A stretch of DNA of 10,328 nucleotides from JBFGFG01 sp041627475 (GTDB lineage: Bacteria; Actinomycetota; Nitriliruptoria; Nitriliruptorales; Nitriliruptoraceae), in the NCBI GenBank assembly GCA_041627475.1, contig JBFKQZ010000102.1, forward strand, positions 1 to 10,328, in the 5' to 3' direction. The notes below the pieces were generated by a model. It worked only from the letters and a program-made list of their open reading frames with translations. It was not told the origin of the DNA and made no database searches. The position numbers and the translations under genes were made by a program. Position 1 is the first letter of the stretch; every line of letters starts with the position of its first letter. This document shows positions 1 to 7,427 of this stretch, in pieces.

Positions 1-767
1 CGGCGTCGGGGTGGTTCCCGGTCGCGGTCCCGTGCACGGGGATGCTCACCGCGGGGTGGGCGCTCGCACCGCTGCTCCTGGGTGCCCACGGTGTCGCGGT
101 CCGGGGATGCAGCGACACGGGGTGCCCCCTGGGCAACGACGCGCTGGCCGCCGGTGCGGTCGAGCTCGGGCGACGCCTGCTCACGCTGTCCGGTCTGGAC
201 GCCGACATGCTCGGGGCGGAGCCCACGCACCTCGCCGACGCGTCGCTGGGGATCCGTGACGACGTCGACGTCTTCACCGCGCTGGGCGAGCACCAGGTCG
301 TGCGTGCTCTCGTCGAGGCCGGTGGCTCTGCCGACGGCGCCGTGCTGGCCGATCCCCACGCGCGGGTGGGGCAGGTGCGGCTCGGGGCGGCCTGCACGCT
401 GTGCGGCGCCTGTGCGGCCGGCTGCCCGACCGACGCGTTGTCGTTCGAGCAGGACGGTGCGAGCGCGACCCTGTCGTTCGACGCGGCCCGGTGCACGGCG
501 TGCGAGCAGTGCCTGGCGCGCTGCCCGGAGCAGGCGAGGGGTGCGATCACGGTCGAGCACGTCATCGACCTGTCGGCCATCGCCCACGGGCCGCAGCCCC
601 TGCTGCGGGACGACATCGCGACGTGCACCGGCTGCGGGAAGCCGTTCGGGAGCCAGCGGCTGCTCCAGCACGTCGGTGCGCTGCTCGGCGAGGAGCACGC
701 GGCGATGTACGCCACCGTGGGCGGGCGGTGCCTCGACTGCAGGTCGAGCCTCGGTGCCTGGAGCTGA
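1..767 (+). CDS. Iron-sulfur electron-transfer protein with MvhD-like domain and two [4Fe-4S] motifs (5' end outside window)
   Basis: The frame is open from base 3 with no start needed inside the window, so the gene begins upstream. The first visible part reads VPCTG (Cys at 33-35), then GAHGVAV, RGCSDTGC (Cys at 108-110 and 123-125) and GN. This is the pattern of the MvhD/HdrA-type hydrogenase iron-sulfur subunit domain, which carries a [2Fe-2S] cluster and passes electrons in hydrogenase/heterodisulfide reductase complexes. Two ferredoxin motifs follow, CTLCGACAAGCP (393-428) and CTACEQCLARCP (492-527), each expected to bind one [4Fe-4S] cluster. The C-terminus has CTGCGKPF (from about 624) and CLDC (from 729), two CxxC pairs that could bind another metal. 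From memory, the CxxCGKPF...CxDCR ending occurs in ferredoxin-like proteins near formate dehydrogenase genes. There is no transmembrane segment, so it is probably cytoplasmic. It faces the Kor/Nfn operon tail to tail. Exact partner and function are unknown. Confidence 0.8.
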   Translation, partial: ASGWFPVAVPCTGMLTAGWALAPLLLGAHGVAVRGCSDTGCPLGNDALAAGAVELGRRLLTLSGLDADMLGAEPTHLADASLGIRDDVDVFTALGEHQVVRALVEAGGSADGAVLADPHARVGQVRLGAACTLCGACAAGCPTDALSFEQDGASATLSFDAARCTACEQCLARCPEQARGAITVEHVIDLSAIAHGPQPLLRDDIATCTGCGKPFGSQRLLQHVGALLGEEHAAMYATVGGRCLDCRSSLGAWS

Positions 768-778
768 CCTGCCGTGGC

Positions 779-2986
779 TCAGTCGAACGCGGCCGCGCGG
801 CGGCGCAGGTCGTCGAGGCCCGGCTCGTCGGGGTCCCACGGCTCGCCCGGGTGGATGATGGCGACCTGGCAGGCCTCGGCTGCCTGGACCAGTTCGCCGT
901 ACGTGCCGGCGTGGACGTCGGCGATGTAGGCCTGCTTGTCCTCGTTGTAGGCGAACATCCGCGGGTTCAGGTTGGTGCACTCGTCGCACGTCGTGCAGCG
1001 CGCTGTCTCGATCCAGGGCTCGCCGGACTCGACCGCCTCGACCGGCGCTGCTGCCACGTCCCGTTCGTCGGTGGCGGGTCCCACGGCGTCGCTGTCCACA
1101 CCGGTCGTCGGGGTCGCCGACGGCGCGGTGCCGGGGGACGGCGTCCGGTCGCTGGTGCCTGCCTCGCGCGCGGCGTCGAGCGCGGCCTCGAGTGCCGCGC
1201 GCTCCTCGGCGAGTCGGCGGCGCTCCTCGGTCGCCCGCACCCCGGCGAGCTCCTGCAGTCGACGCCACGCGGCGAGCGTCGCCTCCGCCGCCCCGACGAC
1301 GCGGTCGTCGACGGCCACCCGACGCAGCACGTCGTGCTCGTCGACCACCAGCACGTACGGGACCCGGCCGCGCCGTGTTGGCTCGTCCAGCTGCAGGAAC
1401 GCGGCGAACGGGACCATGGCCTCGGTCCAGACGGCACGTGGCACCACGGTCGTGTGGTCCACGAGTCGCGGGTCCACGGCGGCCAGGTCGGCGACCGTGA
1501 AGGGTTGCTCCTCCCGCACCCGCTGGAGGTGCTCGTCCTCGTACTCGACGGTGTGGACGGGCCAGTCGGCCGCCGGCTGGGCGGTCGGGGCGAGATCCAG
1601 ACGGGCGTCGCCGTCAGGGCCCCCGTGCGGGTCGTAGGCGTACTCGGGGACCAGCCGCGCCTCGGCCGCGGCAGCCGCGGCGAGGTAGCCGGGCAGGCCC
1701 ACACCGTCGACGACGGTCCCGGTGACGATGCTGACGAGCGCGGGGCCGTCCGCCGCGAGCGCGTCCCGCAGCGCGGCCGCCATGCGGGCCAGTCCTGCCG
1801 ACGTGGTCTGCACGACCCGGGCCGTCCCGAGTCCGCGTGCTGCCGCTGCGAGCTCGATCCCGCTCAGCGGACGCGGCTCCACGGGGCTGTGGAGCAGTGA
1901 TCGCCCGAGAGCGTCCCGCGTGACCACGACCACCTTCCACGGCAGTGGCGACACCAGCACGTCGAGCACCTGGGCGCGCGTCGACGGGTCCAGCTCGTCG
2001 CCGTCGAGCACCACGAGCGAGCCGGGGAACGGGCTGAAGTCGTCAGGACGCAGACCAGCAGCGTCGTAGGCGTGGAAGAACGCGCCGTGGGCCGACTCGT
2101 CGTACTCGTTGTCGAGCTCGAGCTGGGCGATCGTCATGGCCTTGACGACCCGCGCCAGCTCGGGAAGTCGGTCGTGATGGGCCGTCAGGGCGCGGTCGAC
2201 GCCGTCGAAGGAGAAGTCGTACGTGGACGGGCCCTCGCCGTCGGTCCCGGTCGCGACGAACCGCTGGTCGCGGAGCACGTCGAGCGCCCACTCGATCCGG
2301 GTCCGCCGGGCCTCCGGCATCGGTGTGTCGTGCGGGCGTGCCGCCAGGACCTCGGACCAGGCAGCGAAGTCGAAGTCGTCCGCGTGCGGGCCCCCGACCG
2401 CGGCCTGCAGTCGTGCCGGCGCACGACCGGTCGCCGAGCGCCGCTGATCGACGCTGAGCACGGCGCCGAGGCGTCGCACGAGCTCGCTGCACTCGCCGGC
2501 GAGCACGGTGGCCCCTGGCGCCGCGGCGTGGGCATGGAGGTGGTGGACCACCGTGGCCGGCGCGTCGTCGTCGCAGCGCACGACCCGACCGTCGACGTGG
2601 AGTGCCGCCCGTGCGGTCGCGAGGCTGTCCGCGAGTCCGTCGTCCGCACCGGCGAGCAGGCGCTCCGCTGCCTCGTCCCACAGCTGCACCAGGTCCGTCG
2701 GCGCGGACTCGTCCTCCAGTCGGCGACGGAGCGCCGTCTCGAGACGCAGCACGTGCTGGCGCAGTCGCTCGCCCCGGGCGCCGGGGGGCGCGGTCGCACC
2801 CAGGAGCTCGTCGACGACCGTGGTGAGCGTCACGACCGGCCGGTGCTCGTCGTCGGTCAGCACGAGCGGGAAGTCGTGGCGCAGCCCGGGCAGGTCGACG
2901 AGGCGTGCGAGGGCGGCCGGTCGCAGTCCACCCCGGGGGGCACCCGCGGTCGTCCGGTCCTCGCGCTCGAGCTCGGTCGCGCGCAT
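779..2986 (-). CDS. Large Kor/PFOR-associated protein with C-terminal [4Fe-4S] ferredoxin domain
   Basis: A 735-residue protein, last gene of the operon. The C-terminus (about 658-735) is a ferredoxin domain with CTTCDEC (Cys 664, 667, 670) and a distal Cys706 followed by QVAIIHPG, the spacing of a single [4Fe-4S] cluster. Before it are an acidic, Pro/Thr/Ala-rich linker (about 611-657) and a charged predicted helix (about 585-610). Residues 1-580 show no TPP-binding, nucleotide-binding or membrane motif. From memory, this arrangement, including the FPLVLTDDE-like start and the PADWPVH and VPYVLVVD stretches, matches large ferredoxin proteins or C-terminal parts of giant pyruvate:ferredoxin oxidoreductases; I could not check this. 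The likely role is electron acceptor for KorAB. The GTG at 2993-2995 is also in frame, but the ATG at 2984-2986 is preferred because GGAGG lies 8 bases before it. It starts one base after the korB stop. Confidence 0.8.
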   Translation of the reverse strand: MRATELEREDRTTAGAPRGGLRPAALARLVDLPGLRHDFPLVLTDDEHRPVVTLTTVVDELLGATAPPGARGERLRQHVLRLETALRRRLEDESAPTDLVQLWDEAAERLLAGADDGLADSLATARAALHVDGRVVRCDDDAPATVVHHLHAHAAAPGATVLAGECSELVRRLGAVLSVDQRRSATGRAPARLQAAVGGPHADDFDFAAWSEVLAARPHDTPMPEARRTRIEWALDVLRDQRFVATGTDGEGPSTYDFSFDGVDRALTAHHDRLPELARVVKAMTIAQLELDNEYDESAHGAFFHAYDAAGLRPDDFSPFPGSLVVLDGDELDPSTRAQVLDVLVSPLPWKVVVVTRDALGRSLLHSPVEPRPLSGIELAAAARGLGTARVVQTTSAGLARMAAALRDALAADGPALVSIVTGTVVDGVGLPGYLAAAAAAEARLVPEYAYDPHGGPDGDARLDLAPTAQPAADWPVHTVEYEDEHLQRVREEQPFTVADLAAVDPRLVDHTTVVPRAVWTEAMVPFAAFLQLDEPTRRGRVPYVLVVDEHDVLRRVAVDDRVVGAAEATLAAWRRLQELAGVRATEERRRLAEERAALEAALDAAREAGTSDRTPSPGTAPSATPTTGVDSDAVGPATDERDVAAAPVEAVESGEPWIETARCTTCDECTNLNPRMFAYNEDKQAYIADVHAGTYGELVQAAEACQVAIIHPGEPWDPDEPGLDDLRRRAAAFD

Positions 2987-2987
2987 G

Positions 2988-3968
2988 TCAGCCACCTCCC
3001 TCGACGCCGCCGTCGTCCGGCCAGATCGTGAAGCGGTCCAGCTCGGCCTCGATGCGCTGCTCCATCTCGTCCGGCGACAGGTGCACCACCGGGCGCAGGT
3101 CCTCGTAGGTCGGGATGGCCGGGTTGCGGTAGAGCACGCCGACGGGGAGCAGGTCGTGGTCCGCGGCGATGCGTCGCGCCCGGCCGAGGTCGCTCGGGTC
3201 GTGCGCCTCGCGGTTGGGGAAGGCGCGGGCCAGCGCCGGGTCCGGGTCCACGGCGTCCGCGTGTGTCAGCAGTCGGATCCGGCTGGGGTCGTTGATCCAC
3301 GGGTCGAACAGGCCGTCGAGGTACTCGGGGCAGCGCTGGAGCACGCGGATGAACGCGAGGCCGCGGTGGTGGAACGCCGCCGTCAGGACCTGGCTGAGGA
3401 CCTGGGGCAGCCAGTCGACGACCTGGGCGACGAACGATGCGTTGGTCGCGCCGAGGGCGACGCTCAGCGGGTCGAGCGGCTCGAGGTACGCGCCGCGCGG
3501 CGTGGTGTTGGTCCGGATCCCGATGCGGGACGTCGGCGAGGCCTGGCTCTTGGTCAGCCCGTAGATCCCGTTGTCGTGCATGATGACCGTGAGGTCGGAG
3601 TTGTAGCGGAAGGCGTGGAGCCAGTGGCCGGCGCCGATGCTGGTGCAGTCGCCGTCCCCGGTGGTCACGAAGACGTGCAGGTCCGGACGGCGGAGCTTGA
3701 TGCCCTCGGCGACCGGCAGCGCGCGGCCGTGCAGGCCGTGGAACCCGTAGCCGTTCATGTAGTGCGGGAAGCGGCTCGAGCAGCCGATGCCCGACACGAA
3801 CACGGTCTTCTCCGGCGGCAGGTGCTCGTCGCGGCACAGCCGCTGCACCGCGGACATGATCGCGTTGTCACCACAGCCGGTGCACCAGCGCGACACCGCG
3901 CACTGGTAGAACTCCAGCGGGTGGTCCTCCGCCGGCTGGCGCAGGCGCTCGCGCAGCGTCGTGGTCAT
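2988..3968 (-). CDS. korB: 2-oxoacid:ferredoxin oxidoreductase beta subunit (KorB)
   Basis: A 326-residue thiamine diphosphate (TPP)-binding subunit. With KorA it oxidatively decarboxylates a 2-oxoacid in the presence of CoA to acyl-CoA and CO2, reducing ferredoxin; the cytoplasm is the expected site. Visible landmarks are WCTGCGDN (Cys29, Cys32), SGIGCSS (Cys63), the TPP/Mg motif GDGDCTSIG (104-112) followed by HWLHAFRYN, DNGIYGLTK (132-140), and LQRCPEY (Cys213). Cys29, 32, 63 and 213 match the four ligands of the catalytic [4Fe-4S] cluster in this family, so the enzyme looks intact. The C-terminal tail contains VGVLYRNPAIPTYEDL, typical of KorB. Its ATG overlaps the korA stop in ATGA, with GGAGGTGA just upstream, indicating translational coupling. 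2-oxoglutarate is the usual substrate of KorB-type proteins, but pyruvate or branched-chain oxoacids cannot be excluded from sequence. Confidence 0.93.
   Translation of the reverse strand: MTTTLRERLRQPAEDHPLEFYQCAVSRWCTGCGDNAIMSAVQRLCRDEHLPPEKTVFVSGIGCSSRFPHYMNGYGFHGLHGRALPVAEGIKLRRPDLHVFVTTGDGDCTSIGAGHWLHAFRYNSDLTVIMHDNGIYGLTKSQASPTSRIGIRTNTTPRGAYLEPLDPLSVALGATNASFVAQVVDWLPQVLSQVLTAAFHHRGLAFIRVLQRCPEYLDGLFDPWINDPSRIRLLTHADAVDPDPALARAFPNREAHDPSDLGRARRIAADHDLLPVGVLYRNPAIPTYEDLRPVVHLSPDEMEQRIEAELDRFTIWPDDGGVEGGG
2995..3000 (-). promoter_or_regulatory. Ribosome binding site deciding the start of the 735-residue ferredoxin protein
   Basis: The minus strand reads GGGAGG here, 8 bases before the ATG at 2984-2986. 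The site touches the in-frame GTG at 2993-2995, which makes that GTG an unlikely initiator. The site lies inside the last codons of korB, so translation of the two genes should be coupled. Confidence 0.7.
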
Positions 3969-5851
3969 GCCCTCACCTCCTCGGGGACGGGGCGCGCGAG
4001 GCGGGCCCGCAGTGCCGACTCGATCTCGCCCGGTGTCAGTGGGCGCCCACGGACCTGGCCCCAGCTGTCGACGTCGACGAGGTAGCGAGCTCGCAGGAGC
4101 CAGGCCAGGTTGCCGAAGCGACGGTTGTCGACGTCGACGAGCGGGTCCTCGAGGCGGTCGCTCCAGTTGTTCTCGACGCAGACCACGCGGTCGAACCGGG
4201 CCATCGCCTCGCCGATCCCCGGGGCGAGCGGCTGCAGGAAGCGCAGGTGCAGCCGGCCGACGCGGTGGCCGTCCTCGCGCAGCCGCTCGACCGCCTCCTC
4301 GATGGCGCCCCGGGTGCTGCCCCAGCCGATCACCAGCAGGTCGCCGTCGTCGTCGCCGCTGACCCGCACGGGGGCGAGCGTCTGCTGGAACGCGGCCAGC
4401 TTGCGGCTGCGGTGGCGGATCGCGTCCTCGTTGACCATGGGGTCGTAGGCCACCCGGCTGCCGTGGTCGTGGGCGAGGCCGGTCAGGCAGTGCATCCCGC
4501 CCGGCTGTCCGGGCACGAACCGCCGGGCCAGCCCGGTGCGCTCGTCCCAGTCGTAGGGGTGGGCGCCCTCCGGGACCGGGCTCTGGTCGGCCGGCGCGGC
4601 CAGCCACTCGGGGCGGAACACCGGCCGCGGGAACGGCTGCTGGGCGGTGGCGAGGCTCGCGTCCGAGAGCAGCACGACCACCGTGTGGAAGGTCTCGGCG
4701 ATGCGCCGTGCGGTGATCACCGAGTGGAAGCAGTCCTCGATGTCGCTGGCCGCCATGACGATCTTGGGCGCGTCACCGTGCGAGCCGAAGACCGCGGTGA
4801 GCAGATCGCCCTGCTCCGCCTTGGTCGGCTGGCCGGTCGACGGGCCGCCGCGTTGGACGTTGATCACCACCAGCGGGATCTCGCCCATGACGGCCAGACC
4901 GATCGCCTCCTGCTTGAGCGAGTAGCCGGGACCGGACGTGATCGTCACGGCGCAGGTCCCCGCGTAGGAGGCTCCGATCGCGAAGTTCACCGCCGCGATC
5001 TCGTCCTCGGCCTGGTGCACGATCCCACCGACGCGCTCGAACGCCTCGCTGAGGTAGTGGGACGCGGAGGTCGCGGGCGTGATCGGGTACATCGCGCAGA
5101 CCTCCATGCCGGAGGCCATCACGCCCAGCGCCAGCGCCGTGTTGCCGTTCACGACGATCCGCGGCTCGGTCGGTGGCGTCGCCGGGACCTCGTACCGGAG
5201 GTCGAGGTGTTCGTCGGCCCAGTCCCAGCCCGCCTCGAGCAGCTGCACGTTCGGTGCGACCAGCGCGGCGTCCTTCTTCCCGAACACCGAGCGGACCTGG
5301 GCGCGCGCGAGGTCGAGGTCGAGGCCGTACACGCGGCACAGCAGGCCGAGCGCGAACATGTTCTTGCCACGGCGCGGGTCCTCCACGATCCGCAGGCACT
5401 CCTGCTCCATGGGGACCTCGCGCAGGTCGTACCCGTCGCGACGGAGCTCGTCGGTCACTGCGGCGTAGGACGCAACGACCGCGGGGTCCGGGTCGTCGGC
5501 CCAGCAGCTCTCCAGCAGCACGACGCTGCCCGGCGCCAGCTCGCCGGCCCGCAGCCGCCCGAGCAGGACCTGCTCGTTGAACGCGACGACGAGGTCCGCT
5601 GCGTCGCCGCCGGTGCGGATCGGGTGGGTGGCCAGACGTGTGCGGTTGCCGCTGGCCCCGGCGATGCTGCGGGCGGGGGGCTGGATCTCGGCCGGGATGA
5701 TCTCGACCGTCCAGATGCCGTTGCCCATCCGCGCGGCGATCGCGGCGAAGGACTGGCCGCAGGTCTGCGCGCCCTCGCCGGAGTCGCTGACGATGTCCAC
5801 GACGTGCTCGTCGAGGCGGGTCACCGGCCGTGTCGGTGCTCGGGTCGTCAC
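3965..5851 (-). CDS. korA: 2-oxoacid:ferredoxin oxidoreductase gamma-alpha fused subunit (KorA)
   Basis: A 628-residue fusion of the gamma domain (about 15-225) with the alpha domain (about 230-625), the usual organisation of KorA in actinobacteria and archaea. The gamma part starts with SDSGEGAQTCGQ (22-33), the glycine-rich opening of that domain. The alpha part has MYPITPAT (254-261), a hallmark of this family that lies near the substrate/TPP site, followed by GPGYSLKQE (307-315) and QRGGPSTGQPTK (333-344). The C-terminus (around 470-625) fits the transketolase C-terminal-like fold (LLVIGWGSTRGAI). Together with KorB it forms the complete oxidoreductase. The start is a GTG that overlaps the stop of the upstream nfnB-like gene (GTGA), with GGAGGGG a few bases before it. 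Nothing essential appears to be missing. Substrate specificity is not readable from the sequence. Confidence 0.93.
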   Translation of the reverse strand: MTTRAPTRPVTRLDEHVVDIVSDSGEGAQTCGQSFAAIAARMGNGIWTVEIIPAEIQPPARSIAGASGNRTRLATHPIRTGGDAADLVVAFNEQVLLGRLRAGELAPGSVVLLESCWADDPDPAVVASYAAVTDELRRDGYDLREVPMEQECLRIVEDPRRGKNMFALGLLCRVYGLDLDLARAQVRSVFGKKDAALVAPNVQLLEAGWDWADEHLDLRYEVPATPPTEPRIVVNGNTALALGVMASGMEVCAMYPITPATSASHYLSEAFERVGGIVHQAEDEIAAVNFAIGASYAGTCAVTITSGPGYSLKQEAIGLAVMGEIPLVVINVQRGGPSTGQPTKAEQGDLLTAVFGSHGDAPKIVMAASDIEDCFHSVITARRIAETFHTVVVLLSDASLATAQQPFPRPVFRPEWLAAPADQSPVPEGAHPYDWDERTGLARRFVPGQPGGMHCLTGLAHDHGSRVAYDPMVNEDAIRHRSRKLAAFQQTLAPVRVSGDDDGDLLVIGWGSTRGAIEEAVERLREDGHRVGRLHLRFLQPLAPGIGEAMARFDRVVCVENNWSDRLEDPLVDVDNRRFGNLAWLLRARYLVDVDSWGQVRGRPLTPGEIESALRARLARPVPEEVRA

Positions 5852-7392
5852 GTCGGTGCCCCTCCACTCGCGGTCACGGGGGTGCGGTCGTCGCCCGGCG
5901 GCTCCATCCGGACCCGGACGAAGTCGTGCTCGGACGGCGCGAGCCCGAACCGCAGCGTCGCCGGCTCCGGCGGTGCGTGGACGACCGCACTGTCGCGGAT
6001 GCCGAGGTACGCCTTCATGCTCGCGGCAGCCCGTCGCCCCGCGCCCATCGCCTGGATGACGGTCGCGGCGCCGGTGACGATGTCGCCGCCGGCGAAGACA
6101 CCCGCCATCGACGTGGCCATGTCCTCGTCGGCCTCGATGTAGCCGCGCCCGTCGAGCGTCAGCCTCGCGGTCTGGCCGATGATCGGGTTGGCCCTGGTCC
6201 CGATGGCGACGACGACGGTGTCGGTCGGGAACTCGTGCTCGCTGCCGGCGACGGGCACGGGCCGGGGTCGGCCGGAGTCGTCCGGCTCACCGAGCTCCAT
6301 CTCGATGCACCGCAGCGCCCGGACGTGGCCGTCCTCGTCGCCCAGCACCTCGACGGGTGCGGTGAGCCAGTGGAAGACGATGCCCTCCTCCTCGGCGTGG
6401 TGCAGCTCCTCGAGGCGGGCGGGGGACTCGTCGCGGCTGCGGCGGTAGAGGCAGTGCACCTCGGCACCCGCGCGGAGCGCGACGCGCATGGCGTCCATCG
6501 CCGTGTTGCCGGCACCGATGACCGTGACGTGCCGGCCGATCTCCATCGGTGTGTCGTAGGCGGGGAACTCCAGCGCGTGCATCAGGTTGGCCCGGCTGAG
6601 CAGCTCGTTGGCCGACAGCACGCCGTGCAGCGACTCGCCGGGGATGCCCATGAAGCGCGGGGAGCCGGCACCGGTGCCGATGAACACGGCGTCGAAGCCC
6701 ATCTCGTCGAGCATCTGCTCGATGGTGAACAGTCGACCGACCAGCGTGTTGCACTCGATCGTCACGCCGAGGTCGGTCAGGGCCTGCAGCTCGGCATCCA
6801 CCACGCTGTTGGGCAGCCGGAACTCGGGGATGCCGTAGCGCAGCACCCCGCCGGGTTCGTGGAGTGCCTCGAACACGGTCACCTCGCAGCCGGCCTTGGC
6901 CATGTCGGCGGCGCAGGCCATCCCGGCGGGACCCGAGCCGATGATCCCGACCCGGAAGTCGGTGCGCTCCACGTGCGGGACGTGCCGCCAGCCCTCGGCG
7001 AGCGCGAGGTCGCCGATCCAGCGCTCCAGCCGCCCGATCGCCACCGGCTCCAGGGTGTCGCCGACCGGGCAGACCAGCTCGCACTGGTCCTCCTGGGGGC
7101 AGACGCGCCCGCAGATCGCCGGCAGCAGGTTGGCGTCGCTGATGATGTCGTAGGCGCCGCGCGGGTCGCCCTCGCCGATGCGTTCGATGAACGCGGGGAT
7201 GTCGATCGCCACGGGGCAGGCCGGGACGCAGTCGGCGACTGGGCACAGCAGGCAGCGCGCCGACTCGTGCAGGGCCTGGTCGGGTGTGAAGCCGAGCGCC
7301 ACCTCGCCGAAGTTCGTCACGCGTTCGGCAGGGGGCTGCACCGGCATGGGTGCGCGCTCCTGCGGGATGGTCCGGATCGTCCGCCTGGCCAC
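5848..7392 (-). CDS. nfnB: NfnB/GltD-like FAD- and NADPH-binding oxidoreductase with two [4Fe-4S] clusters
   Basis: A 514-residue protein of the glutamate synthase small subunit family. Two N-terminal Cys quartets, C47-x2-C50-x4-C55-x3-C59 and C94-x3-C98-x5-C104-x3-C108, fit two [4Fe-4S] clusters. An FAD site GSGPAG (152-157), a second dinucleotide site GAGNTAMD (293-300, for NADPH) and the FAD-contacting AGGDIVTGAATVIQAMGAG (434-452) follow. In NfnAB this subunit binds NADP(H) and the bifurcating FAD and exchanges electrons with ferredoxin. No glutamate synthase large subunit is nearby, whereas an NfnA-like gene lies 35 bases upstream, so Nfn fits better than glutamate synthase. The GTG start at 7392 is chosen because GGGAGGAG lies a few bases before it and the family N-terminus precedes the internal ATG at 7347. 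The family core ends near residue 465; about 50 further residues form a C-terminal extension of unknown role. Confidence 0.88.
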   Translation of the reverse strand: MARRTIRTIPQERAPMPVQPPAERVTNFGEVALGFTPDQALHESARCLLCPVADCVPACPVAIDIPAFIERIGEGDPRGAYDIISDANLLPAICGRVCPQEDQCELVCPVGDTLEPVAIGRLERWIGDLALAEGWRHVPHVERTDFRVGIIGSGPAGMACAADMAKAGCEVTVFEALHEPGGVLRYGIPEFRLPNSVVDAELQALTDLGVTIECNTLVGRLFTIEQMLDEMGFDAVFIGTGAGSPRFMGIPGESLHGVLSANELLSRANLMHALEFPAYDTPMEIGRHVTVIGAGNTAMDAMRVALRAGAEVHCLYRRSRDESPARLEELHHAEEEGIVFHWLTAPVEVLGDEDGHVRALRCIEMELGEPDDSGRPRPVPVAGSEHEFPTDTVVVAIGTRANPIIGQTARLTLDGRGYIEADEDMATSMAGVFAGGDIVTGAATVIQAMGAGRRAAASMKAYLGIRDSAVVHAPPEPATLRFGLAPSEHDFVRVRMEPPGDDRTPVTASGGAPT

Positions 7393-7427
7393 CTCGTGCT
7401 CCTCCCGTTCCGTGCGCCGCCGCGTCG

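Noticed and set aside
401..1900. Long plus-strand frame spanning the end of the iron-sulfur gene and the antisense of the ferredoxin gene
   Set aside because: It overlaps two convincing genes, has shadow composition rich in Arg, Val and Gly, and shows no motif. High GC makes such long open frames common.
2987..2995. GTG start at 2995 for the 735-residue ferredoxin protein
   Set aside because: The Shine-Dalgarno sequence abuts this GTG, while it sits 8 bases from the ATG at 2986.
4066..4140. Exact 15-base direct repeat TGTCGACGTCGACGA, 60 bases apart
   Set aside because: Both copies lie inside korA and encode VDVD in DVDSWG and DVDNRR, so chance and codon bias explain them.
5848..7392. Assignment as glutamate synthase small subunit (gltD)
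   Set aside because: No large subunit gene is present and the neighbour is an NfnA-like subunit; the sequence also carries the two [4Fe-4S] quartets and the NFGEVALGF start typical of NfnB.
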